Shown in pieces: positions 45,253 to 53,673 of a stretch of DNA of 64,000 nucleotides. A model generated the notes under the pieces. It did not search any database. It saw only the letters and a program-made list of their open reading frames with translations, and was not told the DNA's origin. Position 1 is the first letter of the stretch; every line of letters begins with the position of its first letter. The DNA lies in the NCBI RefSeq assembly GCF_010747475.1, contig NZ_VSLZ01000001.1:62001-126000 (forward strand), in the 5' to 3' direction. This DNA is from Halorussus sp. MSC15.2. Lineage in GTDB: Archaea > Halobacteriota > Halobacteria > Halobacteriales > Haladaptataceae. The position numbers and the translations under genes are program-made.

Positions 45253-46005
45253 ATGACTGACCCCGAGGACCACGACTTCTCCGAGGACGAGCGGTTCGAC
45301 GACCCCTACGAGGGGTTCGACCTCGACCCGCCCGAGTTGGACGTGGACCCCGACAAGGTGGACCCGGTGGACTCCCGCGTCGTCGCCGACCTGCTCGACC
45401 AGCAGAACGTCGGCGATAACGTGGACGTGGAGGAACTCATCGACGTGGGCCTGAACTACATGCGAATCAACCGCTTCGAACAGGCCGCCGACACCTTCGA
45501 GCGCGCCGCCCAGTTCGCCCCAGACGACAGTAAACTCGAACAGGAAGCGTGGACGAACAAGGGCGCGGCCCACGCCGAACTAGAAGAGTGGGACGCCGCC
45601 ATCGGCGACTATCGGGAGGCCATCCGCATCGACGAGGACAGCGAACACGCCGCCACCGCCGAGACGAATCTGGCCTACGCCCTCTGGGAGTCCGGCCGGA
45701 GCGAACAGGCGCTCGAACACGCCGAGAAGGCGGTCGAAATCGACGAGCGGTTCGCCGAGGCGTGGTTCAACCGCGGGTTCTTCCTGCTCGAACGCGGTCT
45801 CGCCGAGGACGCCCTGACCAGCCTCGAAAACGCCATCCGACTCGGCCTGCGCAACTCCCAGATACTGGACGAGAAGGCCCGCGCTCTCGAAGAACTCGGT
45901 CAGTACGACGAGGCCGAGGAAATCGCGGAGGAGGCCGAAGAACTCCGCGAACAGGCCGAACAGGAACTCATCGACGAACAGGAGGAACAGCGACGACAGC
46001 AATGA
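45253..46005 (+). CDS. Tetratricopeptide repeat protein
   Basis: A 250-residue acidic protein. After a disordered acidic N-terminus (residues 1-60) it has about four TPR units: GLNYMRINRFEQAADTFERA, GAAHAELEEWDAAIGDYREA, NLAYALWESGRSEQALEHAE, and WFNRGFFLLERGLAEDALTS. It ends in a charged Glu/Gln coil. TPRs mediate protein contacts. The stop overlaps the DUF424 start (ATGA). Confidence 0.88.
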   Translation: MTDPEDHDFSEDERFDDPYEGFDLDPPELDVDPDKVDPVDSRVVADLLDQQNVGDNVDVEELIDVGLNYMRINRFEQAADTFERAAQFAPDDSKLEQEAWTNKGAAHAELEEWDAAIGDYREAIRIDEDSEHAATAETNLAYALWESGRSEQALEHAEKAVEIDERFAEAWFNRGFFLLERGLAEDALTSLENAIRLGLRNSQILDEKARALEELGQYDEAEEIAEEAEELREQAEQELIDEQEEQRRQQ

Positions 46006-46292
46006 TACTCAACGAGCGCGAGACCGACGAGGGGTTGCTCGTCTCGGTCTGTGACGACGACGTTCTCGGCGAGACGTTCGAGGACGACGGCGTCTCGCTG
46101 ACGGTCACCGAAGAGTTCTACGGCGGCGACGAGGCCGACGAACAGACCGTCGTGGACAGTCTCGCCCGCGCCTCGGTCGCCAACCTCGTCGGGACCGAAG
46201 CGGTCGAACTCGCGATTCGTGAGGGGTTCGTGGACGAGGCGAACGTCCTCGACGTGGAGACGACCCGTCACGCCCAGTTTCTCCGGATGTAG
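46002..46292 (+). CDS. DUF424 domain-containing protein
   Basis: A 96-residue archaeal protein starting MILNERETDEGLLVSVCDDD and ending in ANVLDVETTRHAQFLRM. The core LGETFEDDGVSLTVTEEFYG and the VDSLARASVANLVGTEAVEL helix are typical of DUF424, whose role is not settled. ATG 46002 overlaps the TPR stop, so the two are coupled. Confidence 0.85.
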   Translation: MILNERETDEGLLVSVCDDDVLGETFEDDGVSLTVTEEFYGGDEADEQTVVDSLARASVANLVGTEAVELAIREGFVDEANVLDVETTRHAQFLRM

Positions 46293-46532
46293 CTACTCCT
46301 CGGCGGCGCTCTCGGTTTCGCCGCCGGTCTCTTCGTCGTCGTCACTTCCGTCGCCGTCGCCGAGCATCGGGAGGTTGACGACCATCATCGACAGCACAGA
46401 GATTCCCGTCACCCCCGCCCCGACGGACGCCAGTCCGGTGTCGAACGCGATGGCCGCCACCGCGTGGAACGCGCCGACGAACGCGAGACCCAGCAGGAGC
46501 AGGTTCGCGCCGAGTCGTCGTTTGGAGACCAT
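46293..46532 (-). CDS. 79-aa membrane protein with acidic tail
   Basis: Starts MVSKRRLGANLLLLGLAFVG, with a second helix (GLASVGAGVTGISVLSMMVV) and an acidic, Ser/Glu-rich cytosolic tail. Two membrane helices. It converges with the DUF424 gene with no gap. Unknown function. Confidence 0.6.
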   Translation of the reverse strand: MVSKRRLGANLLLLGLAFVGAFHAVAAIAFDTGLASVGAGVTGISVLSMMVVNLPMLGDGDGSDDDEETGGETESAAEE

Positions 46533-46713
46533 ACGGTGGCATCGGGTCGCAGGGTCTTAATCCCGTCCCCGAGTCGCCTTCTCCTTGCTCTTCACTTCTC
46601 CTTCGCCTTCGGTTTCGTCGCCCGAACGTGCCGGTCGCGGCGAAACCGGTTCCGGTTACGAACCGTCGCCGGGACCGAAGGAATGTTCTTGCTAGAAACC
46701 GTATCTCCGCACA

Positions 46714-47958
46714 ATGGGACTGCAACAATCGGACGCGCTCGACGTGGCCCGAATCCGGGAGGACTTCCCTATCCTGCAACGGGAGTTCGACGGCCAGCAG
46801 GTCGTCTACCTCGACAACGGCGCGACGAGTCAGAAGCCGAATCAGGTCATCGACGCCATCGCCGACTACTACCGCAACTACAACGCCAACGTCCACCGCG
46901 GCATCCACCAGTTGAGCCAAGAAGCCTCCATCGCCTACGAGGAGGCCCACGACACGGTGGCCGAGTTCGTCGGCGCGGACGGCCGCGAGGAGATGATTTT
47001 CACGAAGAACACCACCGAGGCCGAGAATCTCGTGGCCTACGCGTGGGGCCTCAACGAACTCGGGCCGGGCGACGAAATCGTCCTGACCGAGATGGAACAC
47101 CACGCCTCGCTGGTGACGTGGCAACAAATCGGCGAGAAGACCGGCGCGGACGTGAAGTACATCCCCGTGACCGAAGACGGCTACCTCGACATGGACGCCG
47201 CCGCCGAACTGATTACCGACGACACCGAGATGGTCAGCGTCCTCCACGTCTCGAACACGCTCGGGACCGTCAACCCCGTCTCGGAACTGGCCGACCTCGC
47301 CCACGACCACGACTCGTACATCTTCGTGGACGGCGCGCAGTCGGTGCCTAACCGTCCGGTGGACGTGAAGGACATCGACGCCGACTTCTACGCCTTCTCG
47401 GCCCACAAGATGGTCGGCCCGACCGGCGTCGGCGGTCTCTACGGCAAGCGCGAAATCCTCGAGGCGATGGAACCGTTCCAGTACGGCGGCGACATGATAA
47501 AGAAAGTCACCTTCGACGAGGCCAAGTGGAACGACCTGCCGTGGAAGTTCGAGGCCGGGACGCCCGTCATCGCGCAGGGCATCGGCTTCGCCGAAGCGGT
47601 CGAGTACCTCGAAGACGTGGGCATGGACGCGATTCGCCGCCACGAGGAGACGCTGGCGGAGTACGCCCTCGACCGGATGGCCGAGTTCGACGACATCGAA
47701 ATCTACGGTCCGACCGACCCGACCGACCGCGGCGGACTCGTCGCGTTCAACCTCGACGGGGTCCACGCCCACGACCTCGCCTCCATCATGAACGACCACG
47801 CGGTCGCCATCCGGGCGGGCGACCACTGCACCCAACCGCTCCACGACAAACTCGGCGTCGCGGCCTCCGCGCGGGCGTCGTTCTACCTCTACAACACCAC
47901 CGACGAAATCGACGAACTGATGGAGGCCATCGACAGCGCGCGGCAGTTGTTCGCCTAA
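46714..47958 (+). CDS. sufS: Cysteine desulfurase SufS
   Basis: A 414-residue PLP enzyme that takes sulfur from cysteine for iron-sulfur clusters. Seen: VVYLDNGATSQKPNQVIDAI, NANVHRGIHQLSQEASIAYE, IVLTEMEHHASLVTWQQIGE, the PLP lysine in FSAHKMVGPTGVGGLYG near residue 233, and the persulfide cysteine in IRAGDHCTQPLHD near 373. It is the SufS (group II) type. sufU lies 1.9 kb downstream on the same strand, so the two probably act together. Confidence 0.96.
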   Translation: MGLQQSDALDVARIREDFPILQREFDGQQVVYLDNGATSQKPNQVIDAIADYYRNYNANVHRGIHQLSQEASIAYEEAHDTVAEFVGADGREEMIFTKNTTEAENLVAYAWGLNELGPGDEIVLTEMEHHASLVTWQQIGEKTGADVKYIPVTEDGYLDMDAAAELITDDTEMVSVLHVSNTLGTVNPVSELADLAHDHDSYIFVDGAQSVPNRPVDVKDIDADFYAFSAHKMVGPTGVGGLYGKREILEAMEPFQYGGDMIKKVTFDEAKWNDLPWKFEAGTPVIAQGIGFAEAVEYLEDVGMDAIRRHEETLAEYALDRMAEFDDIEIYGPTDPTDRGGLVAFNLDGVHAHDLASIMNDHAVAIRAGDHCTQPLHDKLGVAASARASFYLYNTTDEIDELMEAIDSARQLFA

Positions 47959-47997
47959 TCCGACTCCTTTTTCCGGCTCTCCTGTGTTTCGGATGAT

Positions 47998-48675
47998 ATG
48001 AGACGGGAGGTGCGTGAACGCGCCGAGACGTACTTCGACAGCGTCTCGGCGAGCGAATCGAGCCGAGGCTCGTCAGAGCGAAGCTCTGACGGCGTCTCGC
48101 CCGCCCACGACTGGCATCACGTCGAGCGCGTGGCCCGAATCGCCGAGACGCTCACCGAGGAGTACGACGCGGACGAGGACGTGCTGTTCGCGGCGGTCTG
48201 GCTCCACGACATCGGCCGAGCGAGGGAGGACCGCGGCGAAATCGACGACCACGCCGAGTGGGGCGCGCGGGAGGCGGGCGAAATCCTCCGGGACCTCGGC
48301 GCGGACGCCGAGACCGTCGAGGCGGTCCAGCACTGCGTCCGGGCGCACCGCTACTCCAACGACGTGGAACCCGAGACCCGCGAGGCCGAGATTCTCTCCG
48401 ACGCAGACAACCTCGACGCGCTCGGCGCGGTCGGAATCGCCCGGTGTTTCTCCTACGGCGGCGAACTCGGCAGTCCGATACACGACCCCGACCTGCCGCC
48501 GGAGGCGGACGACAGCCCGGTCGGCGAGACGCAGTTCAACCACCTCCACAAGAAAGTCCTCGCGCTCCCCGAGCGAATGTACACAGAGGCGGGCCGGGAA
48601 GTCGCCGAGGAGCGCCGGGCGTACGTTGCCGAGTTCGCCGAGCGATTCGAGCGTGAAGTCGCGGGGGATGCCTAA
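47998..48675 (+). CDS. HD-domain phosphohydrolase with an in-frame 51-nt insertion
   Basis: A 225-residue HD-superfamily hydrolase. The metal motif is spread over AHDWHHVERVARIAETL, VWLHDIGRA and DDHAEWGAREAGEILRDLG. Substrates in this group are nucleotides or phosphomonoesters; not known here. Residues 18-34 (ASESSRGSSERSSDGVS) interrupt the usual join between YFDSVS and PAHDWHH. This is a 51-nt in-frame insertion at 48049-48099 made of a 43-bp hairpin element plus an 8-bp duplicated target. The added serine-rich loop sits just before the catalytic HD region and may be tolerated. Confidence 0.85.
   Translation: MRREVRERAETYFDSVSASESSRGSSERSSDGVSPAHDWHHVERVARIAETLTEEYDADEDVLFAAVWLHDIGRAREDRGEIDDHAEWGAREAGEILRDLGADAETVEAVQHCVRAHRYSNDVEPETREAEILSDADNLDALGAVGIARCFSYGGELGSPIHDPDLPPEADDSPVGETQFNHLHKKVLALPERMYTEAGREVAEERRAYVAEFAERFEREVAGDA
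48049..48091 (+). mobile_element. 43-bp two-hairpin element, copy A
   Basis: Begins GCGAGCGAATCGAGC, has a first hairpin (CGAGC, four bases, GCTCG) and a second with a 9-bp stem (CGTCAGAGC, loop GAA, GCTCTGACG). It is flanked by exact 8-bp repeats GCGTCTCG at 48041-48048 and 48092-48099. Element plus one target copy is 51 nt, so the host frame is kept. The first 15 bases and the 22-nt spacing match copy B at 35607; the second stems differ in sequence but both pair perfectly. Confidence 0.65.
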
Positions 48676-48775
48676 ACGGTGACAGACGAGCGGTGACGGT
48701 GTACGAACGACGATATAAGCGACGTACAGGTGTCGATTTCCTATTCAGGAGTGTTCTCTCGACCGATATACTCGC

Positions 48776-49234
48776 TCAGTTATCCGGAAGTAACTTCGTG
48801 TGATGAATCGACAGCGAACCGTTCGGTTCGAACTCCGTATGACTACTGAGGCTGACATCTTCTTCGTCTGGCCGGACCTGTCCGACGAGCGTGGCGGTCA
48901 TCTGCTCACTGAAGCGTGGTTCAGAAATCACTGTCTCGTCTCGTAATTCGTCGCCTTCGTTGAATTTGAGGACCATCCGCGTCGGTTCGAGGTCGTCGGT
49001 CGCTCCTGTAAGCTCCGTCCTGACCCGGATTCGTATTTCGGAGTCGGCCCACTCTTTGACGGTCGCTTCGAACGTCTGATTGACCGACTCCGGGAGGCTC
49101 GCGCGTACCTTCTGTGGCGGCCGTTGCGTCGGTCGGGATTCGGGCGACTTGGAGAGCCTGCCGAGGCACCCTCCGACACCGATTAAACTGTTTCCAAGTA
49201 CCGAGCAGACGAACGTTCGTCTGGAGGGCATCAT
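48776..49234 (-). CDS. Secreted lipoprotein, unknown function
   Basis: About 152 residues from ATG 49234 (MMPSRRTFVCSVLGNSLIGV; the second ATG at 49231 is equally possible). The SRRTF twin-arginine-like start and the lipobox GVGGCLG suggest export and a lipid anchor. The mature part is beta-rich and polar (VLKFNEGDELRDETVISEPR). A TAAGATAAT promoter-like box lies near 49261-49270. Codon use is a little less GC-rich than in its neighbours. No function can be given. Confidence 0.55.
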   Translation of the reverse strand: MMPSRRTFVCSVLGNSLIGVGGCLGRLSKSPESRPTQRPPQKVRASLPESVNQTFEATVKEWADSEIRIRVRTELTGATDDLEPTRMVLKFNEGDELRDETVISEPRFSEQMTATLVGQVRPDEEDVSLSSHTEFEPNGSLSIHHTKLLPDN

Positions 49235-49374
49235 GTCGGTCCGACGTTTCGGCTCGTCGGACAATTATCTTACTTCGTGTCAAACTGCCACTAATATGTC
49301 GGGGCGAGGAAGACCATCCGGCCCGTTCGTCCGGAACCGGCCGCTTTTTGCCAGTTCCGTCACACACTCCGGAC

Positions 49375-49821
49375 ATGGTAGACTGGACTATCGCGTCCCT
49401 GATGGCGATTCACGTACTGATGGCCGTCCTCTGGACCGGCGGCTACCTCGTGACCGGGATGCTCGTCCTGCCCGCGGCCCGGCGAAACGACGCGCCCGGG
49501 TTCGCGCTGGACGTGCTGGACTCGCTGAAGTGGTTCGCGCTCGGCGGCATCGTGGTGATGGGCGCGTCGGGCGGCGGCGCGCTCTGGTACCTGTACGACA
49601 ACGAACTCCCCGAGGGGCTTCGCGGGACCGCCCTTATCGCCATGATGACGCTCTACGGCGTCTTCGCGCTGACGAGCGTCTGGTCGTGGTACGAGACCAA
49701 GAGCGCCCGCGAGGCGAACGTCCGCGAACTCCCGACTCGACTGAAGATGGCGTTCCGGACGAACTCGCTGGTCGCCACCCTGCTCGTGGTGGACGCCGCG
49801 CTCATCAACTACGTGGTGTAG
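49375..49821 (+). CDS. Four-helix CopD-like membrane protein
   Basis: A 148-residue protein with helices LMAIHVLMAVLWTGGYLVTG, WFALGGIVVMGASGGGALWY, LIAMMTLYGVFALTSVWSWY and SLVATLLVVDAALINYVV. The first helix has H and W-x-G-G, a pattern seen in CopD-like and related heme or copper membrane proteins. That link is weak. The function is unknown. It starts at ATG 49375. Confidence 0.6.
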   Translation: MVDWTIASLMAIHVLMAVLWTGGYLVTGMLVLPAARRNDAPGFALDVLDSLKWFALGGIVVMGASGGGALWYLYDNELPEGLRGTALIAMMTLYGVFALTSVWSWYETKSAREANVRELPTRLKMAFRTNSLVATLLVVDAALINYVV

Positions 49822-49879
49822 TCGCGCAATTGCGTCTGCGCAACCCTTTTACGCCGTACTCACCTATCTGCGTTCAACA

Positions 49880-50308
49880 ATGGGCATGGGCTCGGACATG
49901 TATCGCCAGCAGATTCTCGACCACTACAAGAACCCGCGTAACTACGGGGAACTGGAAGAGAAGACGTTCTCTCACGCTGGCGAGAACCCGATGTGTGGCG
50001 ACGAAATCACGATAGACGTACAACTCGACGAGGACGACGAGGTCATCGAGCGAGTCGCGTTCCGCGGCGACGGCTGCGCCATCAGTCAGGCCAGCGCGAG
50101 CATGCTGAGCAAGGAGCTGAAGGGCATGTCCGTCGCGGAGATGCAGGAACTCGACCGCGACGACGTCATCGACCTACTCGGGGTGGACATCAGCCCGATG
50201 CGGGTCAAGTGTGCGGTCCTCGCAGAGAAGGTCGTGCAGGACGGTGCGGAGATTTACGAGGGCGAGAAGGACCTCGACAAGACGACGACCGAAGACGACG
50301 ACGAGTAA
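49880..50308 (+). CDS. sufU: Iron-sulfur cluster scaffold SufU/IscU-like
   Basis: A 142-residue scaffold or sulfur-transfer partner of SufS. The three conserved cysteines are present: NPMCGDEITI, GDGCAISQASASM and VKCAVLAEKV. The N-terminus MYRQQILDHYKNPRNYGELE is typical. An insertion between the second and third Cys points to the SufU type. It lies 1.9 kb downstream of sufS, not directly adjacent. A short T-run follows the stop. Confidence 0.93.
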   Translation: MGMGSDMYRQQILDHYKNPRNYGELEEKTFSHAGENPMCGDEITIDVQLDEDDEVIERVAFRGDGCAISQASASMLSKELKGMSVAEMQELDRDDVIDLLGVDISPMRVKCAVLAEKVVQDGAEIYEGEKDLDKTTTEDDDE

Positions 50309-50410
50309 CTCGGCGGTTCCGTTTTTCACCGCGAGCGAACGTAGCGATTCGTCTGTTCCCGTGAGCGACGCCATTCTGCGATTCTATACGCCCGAACCAT
50401 CGGGGACCGG

Positions 50411-51400
50411 TCACGCGAGGTCGTAGTACTCCTCGAACACCTCGACGGTCGCCTTGAACAGCGCGAGGATGATGGGGCCGACGAAGATACCGATAGCCCC
50501 GAGGAAGTACGCCGCACCGAACACGCCGAGGAGGACGACCCCGGAGTGAAGCGACGACTCCTTGTCGATGACGAGCGCTCGCAGGTAGTCGTCGGTAATC
50601 GCGACGACCGTCATCCCGTAGACGACCAGCAGAGCGGCGGCGAGCGGTCGCCCCTCCACGACGAGATAGATGGTCGCACCGCCCATGACCGGAGCGACGC
50701 CGACTATCGGGACCATCGCCAGAAACATCATCACGACCGTCCAGAAGGCGGCGTCGGGGACTCCGAGCGCGAAGAGACCGAGTCCGGAGACGAACCCCTG
50801 TAGAGAGGCGACGAAGACGTGGCCCTTCAGGACCGCCCACGTCACTTCCTCGGCCGCGCCGTAGAGTCGGTTCTGCACGTCTTCCGGAAGCGGTGTGACG
50901 TCTTTGGCCCAGCGAACGAGGGTATCACCGTCTTTGAGCAGGTAGTAGAGCAGGAATAGGAACAGGAGAACGCCGAGGAAGACATGGACGCCGGTACTCG
51001 CCAGACTGGAACTCCGCTCGGCGACCATCGACCCGAGACTCTCGATGAACCCACTGACTTGGGGTCCGATTTGAACGCCGAAGGTTCGCTCGACGAATCG
51101 CTCGGCCGACTGAAACGTGGGGAGTTCGCTCAGACTCGTCGGCACGTCGCCGACGCCTTCCAACGCGGCCCGAATCAGGAACGCGGCCGGTCCAACGAAG
51201 AGGACGACCGTCACGGCGACGAGCAAGAGTGCGGAGACCCGCTCCCCGATTTCCGGTGCTAACCGCCGCTGGGCCGGTGTGAGTACGAACGCCACTAGCA
51301 TCGCCGCGAGGAGATAATCGAGGAACGGCCTGACGACGAGTATCGAGAGAACCGCGAGAGTGCCGACTAGAACGACTGCGAACGCGGTTCGGGCCTTCAT
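50411..51400 (-). CDS. AI-2E/PerM family membrane protein
   Basis: A 329-residue protein with about eight membrane helices in the AI-2E transporter/PerM pattern: FAVVLVGTLAVLSILVVRPF, YLLAAMLVAFVLTPAQRRLA, ALLLVAVTVVLFVGPAAFLI, VFLGVLLFLFLLYYLLKDGD, and later MMFLAMVPIVGVAPVMGG with VFGAAYFLGAIGIFVGPIIL. The segment VPIVGVAP and the GIFVGPI motif are typical. Members export small molecules or act as Na/H antiporters; the substrate here is not known. ATG 51400. Confidence 0.87.
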   Translation of the reverse strand: MKARTAFAVVLVGTLAVLSILVVRPFLDYLLAAMLVAFVLTPAQRRLAPEIGERVSALLLVAVTVVLFVGPAAFLIRAALEGVGDVPTSLSELPTFQSAERFVERTFGVQIGPQVSGFIESLGSMVAERSSSLASTGVHVFLGVLLFLFLLYYLLKDGDTLVRWAKDVTPLPEDVQNRLYGAAEEVTWAVLKGHVFVASLQGFVSGLGLFALGVPDAAFWTVVMMFLAMVPIVGVAPVMGGATIYLVVEGRPLAAALLVVYGMTVVAITDDYLRALVIDKESSLHSGVVLLGVFGAAYFLGAIGIFVGPIILALFKATVEVFEEYYDLA

Positions 51401-51555
51401 GTATCTCCATAGATGTGACTGGTGCGTAAAGGCAGACGGGCCGACTCGACAGCTAGGGTCGTGTGCGTACGCTTCGACCGACCAGTCTCGGCCATCTGTC
51501 ACGCCGACCGAGTATCTACGACGAGAGAAGCGAAGAGTAGAAAACGAATACCGCC

Positions 51556-52589
51556 TTACTCGGGCTTCAGACCGCCGTCTTCCACGCGCATGACGGCCTC
51601 GCCGTCGGCGAGATTCGGCGCGTCCACGAGGCGGACGATACGCTTGTCGCCTTTCGATTTCCGGAGATAGATGCGGAACGTGGACTTGTGACCGAGGATG
51701 TTCCCGCCGATGGGCTGGGTCGGGTCGCCGAAGAACGAGTCGGGGTTCGACGCGACCTGATTCGTCACGACCACCGCGGTGTTGTGGAGGTTACCCACCT
51801 TGTCGAGGTCGTGGAGGTGCTTGTTGAGTTTCTGCTGGCGCTCGGCGAGTTCGCCACGGCCGACGTACTCCGCGCGGAAGTGGGCCGTCAGCGAGTCCAC
51901 GCAGAGCAGGCGGACGGGATACTCGTCGTCTTGGGTCTCGTTGGCGAGTTCCTCAGCCTTCTCGGCAAGGAGCATCTGGTGGTTGGAGTTGAACGCCTTC
52001 GCGACGTGAATCTTATCGAGGAAGTCCTCGACGAGTTCCTCCATCGCCTCGTCGTCGTCGGGCGTGCCCTCGATTTCGCGCTCGTCCATCGCGGCCTGAA
52101 TCGCCTCGTCCGGGAGACCCCGAACCATGTCGTCGATACGCTCGGGTCGGAACGTGTCCTCGCTGTCCACGAACATGGCGCTCCCGCCGAGACCGCCGTG
52201 TTCGCGCGGGAGTTGGACGTTGACCGCCAGCTGGTGGGTGACCTGCGACTTCCCGGCACCGAACTCGCCGTACACTTCGGTGATGGACTGGGTCTCGACG
52301 CCGCCACCCAGGAGGTCGTCCACCTCGTCGATTTTCCACTTGAGCTTACCGATTTTCTCGCGGCGTTCCAGCACGGCCGCGCCGGTCTCGAACCCGCCCA
52401 CGTCGCGGCCTCGCGGGCCGCCTGAACGATGTCGGAGGCGGTCGAGTCGCCGACGTCGGCGGTGTTCGAGAGTTCGCTAGGGGCCGCGACCGCGAGGCCC
52501 TCGTAGGAGTCGAAGCCTGCGTCTCGGAGCTTTTCCGCCGTCGCCGGACCGACGCCCGGCAGTTCTTCGAGGTCTACGTCTGCTGCCAT
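51556..52589 (-). pseudogene. radA: RadA recombinase, frame broken by one base near 52404
   Basis: The archaeal RecA/Rad51 recombinase. Residues 1-60 form the helix-hairpin-helix N-domain ([20 protein letters not shown]) and read on to IVQAAREAA. At GCGACGTGGGCG the sense switches frame and goes on [20 protein letters not shown] with Walker [10 protein letters not shown], Walker [16 protein letters not shown] and the L2-region [12 protein letters not shown]. The locus length is one base short of a multiple of three; restoring one base gives about 344 residues, the normal size. Since RadA is central to recombination, a sequence error is more likely than loss. No intein. A strong TATA box lies at 52615-52622. 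Confidence 0.9.
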
Positions 52590-52614
52590 CGTACACTTCG
52601 CTTGTGCTCCCCAT

Positions 52615-52622
52615 CATATAAA
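52615..52622 (-). promoter_or_regulatory. TATA box of radA
   Basis: TTTATATG on the minus strand, with G-rich sequence upstream. It lies about 27 nt before the ATG at 52589, so the radA mRNA should be leaderless or nearly so. Confidence 0.6.
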
Positions 52623-52779
52623 CCCCCGCTAACACCATAGTGAAAGTGAAAATGGCAGACGTGACCGGGATGGACGAATACGCTTATCGGGATTTAAAAA
52701 GGATAATCGCGAGTCGAACGACATCAGCGAGTCCGTCGGGAACGCGTCTCACGAGGTCAGTTCCGTCTCTCCGAACTCA

Positions 52780-53673
52780 CTAGAGGTCGGCGTCTTGGAA
52801 CCGCCAGTACCCCGCGACGACCGGTACGACGCCCCACGCGACCAACACGACCGCCGAGAACCAGTCTTCGAGGTAGAACGGAACGTCGCCGGCGAGACGG
52901 TTGGCGAGTGCGAGTTGCTCGGGCGTGGCGGTGGCCGGGACGTCTTCGAGGGGGAACTGGGGAACCTCGCTCACCCGCCGGTCGAGGGCCGCGCCGGCGA
53001 GGACGCGGTACGCTTCGAGCGGGTTGAGGCGCTTCAGGAGGAAGTACCACGGTTCGGCGCGGAGACCGGGGACCGAGCCGGTAACCGCGTAGTAGGCCCC
53101 GACGGCCACCGGTTTCCAGAAGAACACCATCCCGACGAACGACCCGATGGTGAGCGTCATCGCCCGGCCCCGGGTCGCCGCCGCGGCGGACCCGCCGACG
53201 GCCACTCCCGTGAACGTCAGACCGACCAGTACGCCGGCGGCGACGAACCCCGCGAACGTCGCGGCGTCGGGGGCACCGTACAGTACCACGACGAGGACGC
53301 TGGCCGCGGCGAACCCGACCGCTAGCGCCGTGCCGGTGACAAGTCCTCGCCCGGCGAGCTTCCCCACCACCACGTCGAACCGGGAGAACGGGTAGCTCAG
53401 CAACACCCGCAGGCTCCCCGACCGGCGCTCGCCGACCACGGACATGTAGCCCGCGACCAGTGCGATACCCGGGACGAACAGTTGCGCCAGCATCGCCACC
53501 CCCGTCAGCGCCATCGCGGCGTCGACGGTCACGGGGTCCGGAAAGAGCTGTTCGGCCGAGAGCAGCGACATCACGAGGAAGGCCACGAAGACCGCGATGA
53601 TTCCCCAGAGAAGCTTCGAGCGCACGGCGTCCTCGAAGTCCTTGCGGGCCACGTCCGCCCAAGTCGCCGTCAC
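52780..53673 (-). CDS. ABC-2 type transporter permease
   Basis: A 297-residue permease with six membrane helices: LLWGIIAVFVAFLVMSLLSA, ALTGVAMLAQLFVPGIALVA, GLVTGTALAVGFAAASVLVV, GFVAAGVLVGLTFTGVAVGG, GSFVGMVFFWKPVAVGAYYA and LVAWGVVPVVAGYW. The YMSVVGERRSGSLRVLLSYP segment after helix 2 is typical of ABC-2 permeases (NosY-like). GTG start overlaps the ATPase stop (GTGA), so both subunits are translated together. The substrate is not known. Confidence 0.88.
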   Translation of the reverse strand: MTATWADVARKDFEDAVRSKLLWGIIAVFVAFLVMSLLSAEQLFPDPVTVDAAMALTGVAMLAQLFVPGIALVAGYMSVVGERRSGSLRVLLSYPFSRFDVVVGKLAGRGLVTGTALAVGFAAASVLVVVLYGAPDAATFAGFVAAGVLVGLTFTGVAVGGSAAAATRGRAMTLTIGSFVGMVFFWKPVAVGAYYAVTGSVPGLRAEPWYFLLKRLNPLEAYRVLAGAALDRRVSEVPQFPLEDVPATATPEQLALANRLAGDVPFYLEDWFSAVVLVAWGVVPVVAGYWRFQDADL

